A DNA stretch of 29,766 bases, from IMG/VR virus record IMGVR_UViG_3300022074_000257, positions 1-29,766 of that record, one strand, 5' to 3'. A program made the translations under genes and the position numbers. Source of the DNA: a virus. The notes below the pieces were generated by a model. That model searched no databases. It was not told the DNA's origin and saw only the letters and a program-made list of their open reading frames with translations. Below are positions 22,252-29,558 of the stretch, one piece after another (the stretch's first letter is position 1; every line of letters begins with the position of its first letter).

Positions 22252-22995
22252 TTATGCTTGTTCGGCCCAGCCGCCAGCCTGTTTCATTGCTGAATATAGT
22301 TGTTCAGCCTTGGTTCGATCTGCTGGACTAGAAGAGCGTACAAGTTTTTGAAACTCTACTCTGCTAGGTCTGTCAGTAGAAGGGGTACCACCAGTTGCCC
22401 CACCTACGCCCGATTTCTTGGGCTTTGCAAATTGTTTAGCAAACTCCACGAGTGAGTTTCCTACCGATTTTCTATTGCCTTGAACATCTAAGTCAGGTAC
22501 GCCATTTCGTGTGGCATAAAACTGACCATTGCTCTCCTCAATCTCGTACTCGTTGTAGAACAGTTGTTCTATGTAATCTGTTTTGAGCGTCAACTCACTA
22601 TCTTGCTGCAAGGAACTAAACGCTGCCTTAAATTCGGAACCTATACGGCTCTCCATTTGGGTTATCGCTAGTTGCTCTTTTGCGGCTTCTGCTTCTTGTT
22701 GGTACTGTTGCAACAATTCTCGCAACTGGTCTGCCTCGCCCTTATCCTCTTGCACAGGCTGCATTTTATTTGACAATAAAGAGAACGCATCATCGAGAGT
22801 ATTGACATCATTACCTAATATTTCAGAAAATTTACTTATCATATCACGCTCGACTTTGCCCTTACCTTCATTGTAAGCGCCCCTAAAGAACTTGTCTTTA
22901 TCGAACTCTGGTTGCTGTTGTTGTTCGTTTTGAGAAGTTGTCTCTTCTATTGTTGACTCAGGAGCGTCAACTGACTCTATGTTTTCTTGACTCAT
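22252..22995 (-). CDS. capsid scaffolding protein
   Basis: This 247-residue, acidic and glutamine-rich protein begins MSQENIESVDAPESTIEETT. Its central coiled coil is 'LRELLQQYQQEAEAAKEQL' (about 91-109), and the C-terminal part is Gly/Ser-rich before a short basic helix region. Scaffold proteins have this layout, with the basic helical C-terminus contacting the coat. The position between portal and capsid is canonical. No protease domain is visible. Confidence 0.8.
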   Translation of the reverse strand: MSQENIESVDAPESTIEETTSQNEQQQQPEFDKDKFFRGAYNEGKGKVERDMISKFSEILGNDVNTLDDAFSLLSNKMQPVQEDKGEADQLRELLQQYQQEAEAAKEQLAITQMESRIGSEFKAAFSSLQQDSELTLKTDYIEQLFYNEYEIEESNGQFYATRNGVPDLDVQGNRKSVGNSLVEFAKQFAKPKKSGVGGATGGTPSTDRPSRVEFQKLVRSSSPADRTKAEQLYSAMKQAGGWAEQA

Positions 22996-23011
22996 AATGG
23001 TTATAAGTTAA

Positions 23012-24571
23012 TTATTGCTCGCTATTTGATTCAATACCAAGTTGAACCTGTCTTGCAAGTTCTTCCTGAGGTAATATATCTAATAAATTACGTAAATCCG
23101 CAGAACTTTTCGGCATACCATATTCCTTGAAATAATTGGTAACCTCATCAATATCTTCTTGAGGCATGGATCGTTTTCTCATGTACTCTGCTGTCAACTT
23201 AACAAGTAATGGTAGGGGCATTGCTTTGTACTGCATACCCTCTGTAATATCTGAGAATATTTCGTCTGCACTAGACAAATCATAATGCTTGCTGTAGGTG
23301 ACAATATAGTTCTCAAAGTCCTCGTCACGAACCTTGGCCATTCTTCTAAGTACTTGATTTTCAATCATTTCCATGTCCATAGCCGTAGACGCTAACAACC
23401 CCTGTTCGTCTACATTATCAAAACGTTTAGCTGCTCCAGATACATTGCTCTTAACAAGGGACTTGTCACGAACCATGGCCATAGAAAATATCAATGACAT
23501 GAGGTCACCAAAGATGACATCTCTCAAGTGTTGTAAGCCCTGCATATCAGCTTGATACAACATATTGTTTGGTATCGTTTGCTCGTCAGGTATGATGATT
23601 GCCATACCCACACCCTCTTTTATTGTGCGTGAATCGTATTGGTCATCATCAGCAACACCAGCTAAACTTCGTACAATAGAATCTGTAAGAACAGGTATAG
23701 GGTGACCGAACAGTTCTGATCCTTTCTTCAGGTCATAGAACAATTCAGATGAAGCAAGATACATTCCCTTGAGGGAATACCTTCTAGGTTTGCCAACCAC
23801 AAAAGAACTGTTAGCGTCTGTTTGACCCTTTAACAGGGTAGCTGGAACCTCACCAAATGGGTTGTCTATTTCTAGCACCTTTTGCTTCATATTATTTTCT
23901 TGGGTATATACACAAATATACTCAGGAGTATAAGCTGTCCATTTAAACTTCTTTATGTTCTGAACGTCATAATACATCTGACGAGTAACCAAAAGCGTCA
24001 ATACGCCCTGCTTTACTTGGAAGTTGAATATTTCATGGGGGCGCAAAACAAAGTTATAAGGAACTACGTTGCCACTATCATCAAGGACTGGCTCACCTTC
24101 GTTATCCATCATTAGGTCGGTAACTACCGCCCCAAATCCTAACACCTCCTTCACAAACATTACCTTGTCACGATAGAACTCAGTAATGGAACATCCTGCG
24201 TCATCAAAGTTACCTGACTTATACTTCCAAAAGTCTTTGTTTTCAGGGAACATCCTGTTGACGTTGTTTTCGTCATATATTCTTTGTTGAGCAGCAAAAA
24301 ACTTCTGCTCCAAAGGGAATAGCTTCATCCTTTTAAGTCTTTCTGTGTATTCGTCATCAGACTCAATGGTGGACTGCTCTATGATGTATGACTTATCAGA
24401 AAATACTGTACTAGATATGGCTGTGTATTCATCGTATTCAGCCTGAAACCAACTATTCATAATTTTAGCACGATCCAGAACCACGCTATAATATGGGTGC
24501 CTAGTCTCTTTCATCACTATATCTTCAGCGACATCTTTAGGTACAGAGTAAATTTTAGATAAATCAATCAT
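23012..24571 (-). CDS. portal protein
   Basis: This 519-residue protein sits between terminase-side genes and the scaffold and has the portal plan. An N-terminal helical part is followed by 'FYRDKVMFVKEVLGFGAVVT' (about 132-151), 'FVLRPHEIFNFQVKQG' (a wing strand pair), 'SELFYDLKKGSELFGHPIPV' (stem helix) and 'GVGMAIIIPDEQTIPNNML'. A long C-terminal crown of helices ends in the acidic 'LGIESNSEQ'. Twelve copies would form the DNA channel at one capsid vertex. The ATG overlaps the upstream stop (ATGA at 24568-24571). Confidence 0.85.
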   Translation of the reverse strand: MIDLSKIYSVPKDVAEDIVMKETRHPYYSVVLDRAKIMNSWFQAEYDEYTAISSTVFSDKSYIIEQSTIESDDEYTERLKRMKLFPLEQKFFAAQQRIYDENNVNRMFPENKDFWKYKSGNFDDAGCSITEFYRDKVMFVKEVLGFGAVVTDLMMDNEGEPVLDDSGNVVPYNFVLRPHEIFNFQVKQGVLTLLVTRQMYYDVQNIKKFKWTAYTPEYICVYTQENNMKQKVLEIDNPFGEVPATLLKGQTDANSSFVVGKPRRYSLKGMYLASSELFYDLKKGSELFGHPIPVLTDSIVRSLAGVADDDQYDSRTIKEGVGMAIIIPDEQTIPNNMLYQADMQGLQHLRDVIFGDLMSLIFSMAMVRDKSLVKSNVSGAAKRFDNVDEQGLLASTAMDMEMIENQVLRRMAKVRDEDFENYIVTYSKHYDLSSADEIFSDITEGMQYKAMPLPLLVKLTAEYMRKRSMPQEDIDEVTNYFKEYGMPKSSADLRNLLDILPQEELARQVQLGIESNSEQ

Positions 24572-24687
24572 CTTTCAGAGAATTGTAGGGCTATAGCAAC
24601 CGCCTGTTGCCTACTATACCCCTCGTTAATAAGTTGTCTTACGTTTTTAGAAATCGTTTTTTGAGATATACCCTTCTTGAGTGGCAT
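24568..24687 (-). CDS. 39-residue small phage protein (MPLKKG type)
   Basis: The frame encodes MPLKKGISQKTISKNVRQLI followed by 'NEGYSRQQAVAIALQFSER'. This resembles small proteins of the pattern MPLKKG-x-S-x-K-T-I-S-x-N-I-R-x-L-I-x-x-G-Y-x-x-x-Q-A-V-A-I-A-L, which I recall from many phages, especially of marine bacteria. Function unknown. AGGAG lies just before the ATG. The stop overlaps the portal start in an ATGA, so it is co-translated with the portal. Confidence 0.8.
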   Translation of the reverse strand: MPLKKGISQKTISKNVRQLINEGYSRQQAVAIALQFSER

Positions 24688-24692
24688 GACTC

Positions 24693-25187
24693 CTAATCTT
24701 CGTCCCTAGATGATTTACCAAAATAATAACCAGTCACAGTAGTAAACGCAGTAAAGATTGCGCCAAATGCTACATTTACAAGAGTCTGAGAATTACCCCC
24801 TATATCATCAGTAAATATCAAAACACCCACTAATGCGAATGCGCCTAGTATGATAGACGCTGCAAGGATCGTGTTCATGTTTCTAGTAAAAGCGTTTCTT
24901 GAGGCTTTCATTCTAGCAAGTTCGCTGTTGCGAGCGTTCTGGACATCCTGTATCTCCATCTCAAACTCGTTTAGATCATGCTGCATCTGAGTTAAAATTA
25001 TCTCCTTGTCATCATCAGATAACTCAGTAGACAATCCTACTTCTTTCTTGAACAGTTCTAATATTTGGTCACTTCTACCACCAGTTGCTATACTGGCAAC
25101 TACAGTAGCTGCTTTTGCACCTAGCTTAGGTGCTTTCTTGGTTAATAAATCAATAAAACCCATATTGATTAGTTTTTTCTTGCCCAT
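24693..25187 (-). CDS. two-segment membrane protein, holin candidate
   Basis: This 164-residue protein begins MGKKKLINMGFIDLLTKKAP. It has a charged helical middle ('MEIQDVQNARNSELARMKAS') and two membrane segments: 'TILAASIILGAFALVGVLIF' and 'LVNVAFGAIFTAFTTVTGYY', with a charged end 'FGKSSRDED'. This layout, including the 'VQNARNSE' helix and the 'T-G-Y-Y-F-G' end, resembles three-TM-type phage and gene-transfer-agent holins, though only two segments are clear here. The ORF is open to 25256, but ATG 25187 follows the upstream stop by two bases and is preferred. Confidence 0.6.
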   Translation of the reverse strand: MGKKKLINMGFIDLLTKKAPKLGAKAATVVASIATGGRSDQILELFKKEVGLSTELSDDDKEIILTQMQHDLNEFEMEIQDVQNARNSELARMKASRNAFTRNMNTILAASIILGAFALVGVLIFTDDIGGNSQTLVNVAFGAIFTAFTTVTGYYFGKSSRDED

Positions 25188-25189
25188 AT

Positions 25190-25465
25190 CTATTTTATTA
25201 AGTCCATAAGTAAATTTACGAGGGTTCCAGACCCTAAGCCTGCCCCAGTAGCCCAAGCTACTATTTTTTGTTTAAACTTGATAAGTTCTTCAATTTGTTT
25301 CTCGTTATTTTCAACTTTATAGACGAGACCTTCCTTATTAAACTCGTTACCTAACAATGCTTCTTTCATATCCTGAATGTCTTTAGTTATCAATTCTATA
25401 ACGGAATGTAACTGTTTTACTTCAAACTTCAAGTCTTTATTAAGCTGCTCTTGCGATATAGCCAT
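25190..25465 (-). CDS. coiled-coil protein with C-terminal membrane anchor (XhlA-like)
   Basis: This 91-residue protein begins MAISQEQLNKDLKFEVKQLH. Residues 5-60 are a likely coiled coil ('VENNEKQIEELIKFKQKIV'), and the end 'WATGAGLGSGTLVNLLMDL' is hydrophobic. The layout resembles XhlA-like or spanin-like lysis accessories. It precedes the holin candidate by two bases, and the two may work together. Sequence identity to a named family is not claimed. Confidence 0.55.
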   Translation of the reverse strand: MAISQEQLNKDLKFEVKQLHSVIELITKDIQDMKEALLGNEFNKEGLVYKVENNEKQIEELIKFKQKIVAWATGAGLGSGTLVNLLMDLIK

Positions 25466-25472
25466 TATTTAG

Positions 25473-25748
25473 TTACCATTTTTTACACGACCAATATCTT
25501 GCCGTAAATTTATCTTTAGCTGTGGAACAACGATGTCTCGCTCTAAAAGACTTTCTACGAGCTGGCTCATTCTTACGTATGGGCATATTAGGATCGCCAT
25601 AATGGATAACCTTAACTTGGTTACCTTTCTTTGCTAAAACTACAAATTTTTTGGTGTCCCTCCAACTGTTGCGTGGCTTGTTGAACCCAGCATACGTATG
25701 ACCCCTGTATTCAATGCGACCACCGCTAAGTCTTTTAACATCTTTCAT
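25473..25748 (-). CDS. basic, Trp/Cys-containing phage protein
   Basis: This 91-residue protein begins MKDVKRLSGGRIEYRGHTYA, continues 'FVVLAKKGNQVKVIHYGDPN', and ends in 'RRKSFRARHRCSTAKDKFTA' plus 'RYWSCKKW'. A 'YGDPNM...SFRARH-x-C ... ARYWSC-x-x-W' ending is recalled from phages of marine bacteria, function unknown. The frame is open to 25856 through a TTG, but that extension covers the palindromes of the control region, so ATG 25748 is chosen. It is the first gene after the internal divergent promoter region. Confidence 0.7.
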   Translation of the reverse strand: MKDVKRLSGGRIEYRGHTYAGFNKPRNSWRDTKKFVVLAKKGNQVKVIHYGDPNMPIRKNEPARRKSFRARHRCSTAKDKFTARYWSCKKW

Positions 25749-25888
25749 GGTGACAAAATAGTTACTATTTATGTTTTGATTCAATACTAAATTAAAGTAT
25801 TGAATTTTACGTAATTCATCTATAAGTTTAACGTAATTACTAATGGTAATGACCAATAGTTATAACTATTCGTCACTATACTATCCAA
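25749..25888. promoter_or_regulatory. internal divergent control region with three inverted repeats
   Basis: This 140-bp non-coding region lies between two divergently read basic-protein genes. It holds AAATAGT-T-ACTATTT (25756-25770), a 9-bp inverted repeat TTCAATACT/AGTATTGAA with a 7-nt loop (25780-25804), and a perfect 16-bp palindrome AATAGTTATAACTATT (25855-25870). ACGTAATT also occurs twice (25809 and 25831). The first and third share the half-site AATAGTTA and look like operators. Promoters toward both genes are expected, but I could not place clear -35/-10 pairs. Confidence 0.55.
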
Positions 25889-26275
25889 ATGGCAGAAAAC
25901 GAACCATCAAAACCAGCCCTATACAGTCGAGTCAAGTCTGAGGCTAAACGCAAGTTTAAGATATTCCCTAGTGCCTACGCATCAGCTTGGATCGTGAAGG
26001 AATACAAAAAACGAGGTGGCACATATACAGGCAGAAAGTCCTCCAAAAGAGGCGTGGCTCGATGGATGCGAGAAAAATGGACTACCCAAGATGGATCACC
26101 TTGTGGGTCAGCCAAGTTCAAGGGCGTAAAAAAATGTCGACCTACTGTTCGTATTAGCAAGGAAACACCTGTTACATGGAAGGAACTCAAAACAAAAGGC
26201 AAGGCTGCTGAGGCTGTACGTGAGAAAAAACGTGTAGGTATGGGTAAACGTGCTAAAGCCATCAAAAGAGACTAG
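25889..26275 (+). CDS. basic phage protein, lone rightward gene in the late block (moron-like)
   Basis: This 128-residue protein is about a quarter Lys plus Arg. 'PSAYASAWIVKEYKKRGGTY' (about 27-46) is followed by 'GVARWMREKWTTQDGSPCGS' and 'CRPTVRISKETPVTWKELKT'. The order 'PSAYAS-x-x-x-V-x-E-Y', 'W...G-x-PCG' and 'CRP...TP-x-TW-x-EL' is recalled from phages of marine bacteria; function unknown, and a DNA-packaging or virion-internal role is a guess. It is read opposite to all its neighbours and its stop shares a CTAG with the terminase nuclease gene. Confidence 0.75.
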   Translation: MAENEPSKPALYSRVKSEAKRKFKIFPSAYASAWIVKEYKKRGGTYTGRKSSKRGVARWMREKWTTQDGSPCGSAKFKGVKKCRPTVRISKETPVTWKELKTKGKAAEAVREKKRVGMGKRAKAIKRD

Positions 26276-27057
26276 CGCAGCACGTACATTGGGCTTGATG
26301 ACCCCTTTTCATTCCTCCAAATAGCATAATCTATTGCATCAGACATGTGTCCTCTATCACCATTGTCTATTTTTAGGCCTTTATCGTTCACAATCGAGTA
26401 CATATAGTCTTTTATGACGTGATCGCACCTTGTATTGATCAAAAGTCTTCTTTCTCCGTTTTTCCCAGCATATATTGCATTATTAACTCTGTCTACACGC
26501 ACTTTTCTTTTAGGATTTTGTATATCTAACTCATTTTTATAAGAAATATCATGATTACTAAATACTTCTCTAACATAATCCCAATCATTTTTTCCTACAC
26601 GACCATAATTACCACTTTTTTGGTTGGATGTGTTGTCCCCAGCCAATAAAACCTTCGAAATACCCCATTTTTTCAGTAATTCTACCGCTTTTAGGGCTTG
26701 CTCAGTGGTCAGAGCCTCTTTGGAGAAGATTTCATCGAAAATAATGTACTGCTTAAGCCCATTACGAGCTTTTTTAACTTGTAGAAGAGCCCAACAATGA
26801 GGAGACCTGTTGAAATCAGCACAAAGCCAGACAGGACTGCTGCTATCGTAATCGAGAGCCGTAAGATTACCATCAGGGTAGTGATTGTATCCATCAAAGT
26901 GTTTGTATGCCTTCTTCGTAGGGTCATCTGTTTCCTCGCTCATTTCATACCCCAATTTATACGACAGAAAGTCCATCGCCTCTTCTTGGAGTAATCTTTG
27001 TTTACTATGGTTTGTTTCCCATAAAGGTATATCCCATACTTTATCAGCCTCTCTCAT
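26272..27057 (-). CDS. terL (C-terminal part): terminase large subunit, C-terminal nuclease half
   Basis: This 261-residue protein has the RNase H-like nuclease plan of TerL. 'LCADFNRSPHCWALL' (D81) is followed by 'IIFDEIFSKE' (E109), 'LLAGDNTSNQKS' (D141) and 'GDRGHMSDAIDYAIW' (D240/D243). The first 70 residues ('KVWDIPLWETNHSKQRLLQE') match the linker that in an intact TerL follows the ATPase. The nuclease cuts concatemers at packaging start and headful. Here it is a separate gene whose ATG overlaps the stop of the resolvase-like gene (ATGA), while the ATPase half lies further upstream. Confidence 0.85.
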   Translation of the reverse strand: MREADKVWDIPLWETNHSKQRLLQEEAMDFLSYKLGYEMSEETDDPTKKAYKHFDGYNHYPDGNLTALDYDSSSPVWLCADFNRSPHCWALLQVKKARNGLKQYIIFDEIFSKEALTTEQALKAVELLKKWGISKVLLAGDNTSNQKSGNYGRVGKNDWDYVREVFSNHDISYKNELDIQNPKRKVRVDRVNNAIYAGKNGERRLLINTRCDHVIKDYMYSIVNDKGLKIDNGDRGHMSDAIDYAIWRNEKGSSSPMYVLR

Positions 27058-27398
27058 AAATGAAATATACTTTTTAATGAACTAGTTGGGTCTACAAAGA
27101 ATATAGCAACTTGATCCTTAAATGCCTCATCTAATATTGAAAAGGCTCCAGAAACATACCCATGAAGAGTGTCTAAATCGTATGTAAGTATTGAACATCC
27201 CTTTCTCATGCATTCATCTATTATATAATCGATCACGCCAGATTCTGTAGTTCTGTCTAGCATTTCCCAGTGTTCATTTACTAACTTAGCACCAATCATG
27301 TCTATAAATCTATGCAGCTCTTTTTTTGTGTTGTCAACATATTCTTGATCTACATCTGTGTTGAATCTTATATATATGATTACTTTAGGTTGTTCCAT
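27054..27398 (-). CDS. degenerate serine-recombinase-like protein inside the terminase locus
   Basis: This 114-residue protein looks like the resolvase catalytic fold. 'VIIYIRFNTD' (6-15) matches the usual 'Y-x-R-V-S-T', 'GAKLVNEHWE' the second strand, and 'GCSILTYDLDTLHG' (67-80) the 'K-L-D-R-L-G-R' strand. The catalytic serine position is Asn13 and the two late arginines appear as Thr77 and Gly80, so recombinase activity is unlikely. No DNA-binding C-terminus follows. The gene begins inside the end of the ATPase gene and ends overlapping the nuclease gene, in a third frame. The homology is a judgement by eye. Confidence 0.5.
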   Translation of the reverse strand: MEQPKVIIYIRFNTDVDQEYVDNTKKELHRFIDMIGAKLVNEHWEMLDRTTESGVIDYIIDECMRKGCSILTYDLDTLHGYVSGAFSILDEAFKDQVAIFFVDPTSSLKSIFHL

Positions 27399-28183
27399 TC
27401 CTCTACCTTGTATCCAGTCTTATCTTCCTTTACTGATATTTGCAGTACGTTAAAGATGCCTGACTTCATAAGTCGACTATTAGCATCATTAGGATGATAG
27501 GGAGTACATACACTTAAAACAATACCTTTATCATGAACACGCTTTATCCATGTGTTAGAAACCTTGTTCCAAACTGTATCTCTACGAGCAGTAGATATAC
27601 GATCTTCATCATTGCACACGTCATCAAGAATTAGGACACCAGCCCTTTGTCCTGTAGTTTGAGTCAGTACAGCATATGCTTCATAAGTGGGGTTGCCTGT
27701 TCTGTTGCGACTCTTAACAATAATACGCTGAGTTGATCCAGTATCAGTCCTATCAAACTCAACAGGATTAAATTTATGCTCTCTGCACCAATATCTATAC
27801 ATATCACTCATAAACAACGCACGTAGTGATAATATCCTCTTAGCAGATATGCCTCCATCAGCAGACACAATCAAGGTCTCAAGTTCATGCTTTCTAGTGG
27901 TCATATAGGCTGATAGACCAATAGCTACTTGTTGCGACTTACCAGTATTGTAGGGCGCACGAATAAGCCCATTCAAACGTGCACTTTTAGACAACGCTTG
28001 CTGTTCCCAGTCATAGATTCCTTGCTGCATAACTAGATGTATATCTGCCTGCGTAAGTTTTCCACCATCTTGATCTGCCAAACAATTCTCAATAAAAGAG
28101 TTGCGCAAATCAATTGAGTCTGCTGGAGGTTCATGGCCCACTACATTAACTAATAAATCAGACCAATTAGTTTTTTGGGGCAT
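27380..28183 (-). CDS. terL (N-terminal part): terminase large subunit, N-terminal ATPase half
   Basis: Counted from the ATG at 28183, this 267-residue protein carries the packaging motor. Walker A is 'APYNTGKS' (76-83), Walker B is 'VLILDD' (183-188), and the coupling motif is 'SVCTPYHPND' (224-233). It stops soon after 'VEEWNNLK', where an intact TerL would run on into the linker and nuclease. The frame is open to a GTG at 28240, and ATG 28213 is also possible; MPQKTNWSDLL at 28183 is the most natural start. The 149-bp gap 28184-28332 upstream shows nothing recognisable apart from AT-rich inverted sequence. Confidence 0.85.
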   Translation of the reverse strand: MPQKTNWSDLLVNVVGHEPPADSIDLRNSFIENCLADQDGGKLTQADIHLVMQQGIYDWEQQALSKSARLNGLIRAPYNTGKSQQVAIGLSAYMTTRKHELETLIVSADGGISAKRILSLRALFMSDMYRYWCREHKFNPVEFDRTDTGSTQRIIVKSRNRTGNPTYEAYAVLTQTTGQRAGVLILDDVCNDEDRISTARRDTVWNKVSNTWIKRVHDKGIVLSVCTPYHPNDANSRLMKSGIFNVLQISVKEDKTGYKVEEWNNLK

Positions 28184-28332
28184 ACGCTTGCTTACACAGG
28201 GTACATTGCACATCACACTGCCTGCCGTGAGAAACAACACCCAAACATTTAAAGGGTTTTGTTTTGTTCCAAAACTTCAAGTGTTTCACAAAGAAGTTCG
28301 TTTTAAATACAGGCAACTTAAATAATTTAAAC

Positions 28333-28833
28333 TTAATAGACATATACCTTTTCTTTTAACGTCATCAAGTCATCCTTAGTGATGTATATAAACACATCTT
28401 TTCTACCCTTTCTACCAATAGGTTTATATAGTATTTGATCATATCCATATTTTTTGGCAGCACCATCAACCCTCATAATAGGCATATTCATTCTTTTGTT
28501 TTCTATCATTTTCTTTACCGCTAAAGAATGTAACTTTTTATTGTCCACCAAAATAAACTCTTCATGAAACTGAAATGCTATTTTGTCTGCCCCTTTACTG
28601 CTGCACCAACCCAGATGGCCCTGTACATTTGTTATTTCGATAAGAATATACCCATCAATGTGGCTTTTTTTTAGCCCCTTAACGTCTATTGTTATATCAT
28701 CTAAATATGCATCAATATGATTATAGTCATCATGCTGAGTACCAGCCCTAGAGCCAGATAACTTGCAAAATAACTTTTCAGATTCTTTGCCCTTTTTTAG
28801 GTTTTGTTTTTGTTGTTCCTTATAATAACTCAT
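28333..28833 (-). CDS. PD-(D/E)XK-like endonuclease
   Basis: This 166-residue protein begins MSYYKEQQKQNLKKGKESEK. 'YNHIDAYLDDITIDVKGLKK' contains D41 and the D50-x-K52 pair. 'ILIEITNVQGHLGWCSS' and 'ADKIAFQFHEEFILVD' follow, as in small nucleases found near phage terminase genes. The product probably cuts DNA, perhaps in packaging or host-DNA breakdown; the exact role is unknown. It overlaps the TerS-like gene by 14 nt. GGAGG is present but about 15 nt from the ATG. Confidence 0.6.
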   Translation of the reverse strand: MSYYKEQQKQNLKKGKESEKLFCKLSGSRAGTQHDDYNHIDAYLDDITIDVKGLKKSHIDGYILIEITNVQGHLGWCSSKGADKIAFQFHEEFILVDNKKLHSLAVKKMIENKRMNMPIMRVDGAAKKYGYDQILYKPIGRKGRKDVFIYITKDDLMTLKEKVYVY

Positions 28834-29398
28834 AATCGGCTTCTATTGCCTCCATTTTTTGAGCGAACTCTTTTAATTGATCCAGATTTAAGAAATCTTG
28901 AAGGACCTGTAATGTCTGTTCTCTCATTTTGTTTTTATATTCAATAATGATAGTTGGCTCATTGCTTAATTCCTTTCTAACATCATGCAAGTCCTTCATC
29001 ATCTTGCTCAAGTCTTTTGGGTGTATCTCTTTTAGGTCCTCGTGTTTTTCTATAGCATCAACTACATTCATCAACAGTAATTCAACCTTAGCAGACAGGT
29101 TTTCTTTTCTTTTCTCTAAATCACCTATTGTGGATAAAAGGTTCTTATATGTCCCAATGTTTCTTAAAACTTCTTTATCTAATAGATCATGTCTTTTGTT
29201 TTTTGTTACTTTATCTAGTTCAATAACCTGTTCTTGTAACTGTTTTGCAGAACCTTTCCAGTTGTATATTGTTTGTCTAGAAAGGCCATATTTTGTTGAC
29301 ACTTTTGACAAGTTTCCATATTTATCCAGATCTCTTAAAACATCTAGCTTTTCTTTATCAGAGTAATCACTTGCTCTCTTTTTTTTCATCCCAACCAT
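28820..29398 (-). CDS. terminase small subunit-like protein
   Basis: From ATG 29398 this is a 192-residue protein with an N-terminal helix-turn-helix ('KLDVLRDLDKYGNLSKVSTK' then 'YGLSRQTIYNWKGSA', about 17-51). Long helices with coiled-coil spacing follow ('TIGDLEKRKENLSAKVELLL'), and the tail is acidic. This is the common TerS plan: DNA recognition at one end, oligomerisation in the middle. Position upstream of TerL fits. The frame is open to 29497, but that part overlaps the preceding gene and is rejected; ATG 29389 is an alternative. Confidence 0.75.
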   Translation of the reverse strand: MVGMKKKRASDYSDKEKLDVLRDLDKYGNLSKVSTKYGLSRQTIYNWKGSAKQLQEQVIELDKVTKNKRHDLLDKEVLRNIGTYKNLLSTIGDLEKRKENLSAKVELLLMNVVDAIEKHEDLKEIHPKDLSKMMKDLHDVRKELSNEPTIIIEYKNKMREQTLQVLQDFLNLDQLKEFAQKMEAIEADYELL

Positions 29399-29558
29399 TT
29401 TTAGAGGTGAACTCCATAATGGACTGTACTCTATTATTGATGTAGTTTGGCAGCTTACTAGACATGCTAGGTATTCCGTATAAACACTCAATAACAACCT
29501 TCATCTCAGAGAACATTTGTTCTGCCGACTTTATATCTTCCTTTTCATGCCAAGACAT
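29367..29558 (-). CDS. hypothetical protein, first gene of the late block
   Basis: This 63-residue helical protein begins MSWHEKEDIKSAEQMFSEMK and ends 'FTSKNGWDEKKESK'. No family is recognised. AGGTG about five bases upstream of the ATG is a good ribosome site. It overlaps the TerS-like gene by 32 nt, so it is probably coupled to it and may belong to the packaging set. Confidence 0.65.
   Translation of the reverse strand: MSWHEKEDIKSAEQMFSEMKVVIECLYGIPSMSSKLPNYINNRVQSIMEFTSKNGWDEKKESK

Noticed and set aside
25749-25856. N-terminal extension of the basic protein gene at 25473
   Set aside because: The extension needs a TTG start and runs through two inverted repeats. The protein from ATG 25748 begins where the recognisable sequence begins.
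27054-27398. Intein in the large terminase
   Set aside because: The three parts are in different frames with stops between them. The middle protein has no intein splice-junction residues (no N-terminal Cys/Ser and no C-terminal His-Asn).
28184-28332. Small gene between the nuclease and terminase ATPase genes
   Set aside because: Only an 11-codon frame and alternative GTG/ATG starts of the ATPase gene are seen; nothing supports a separate gene.
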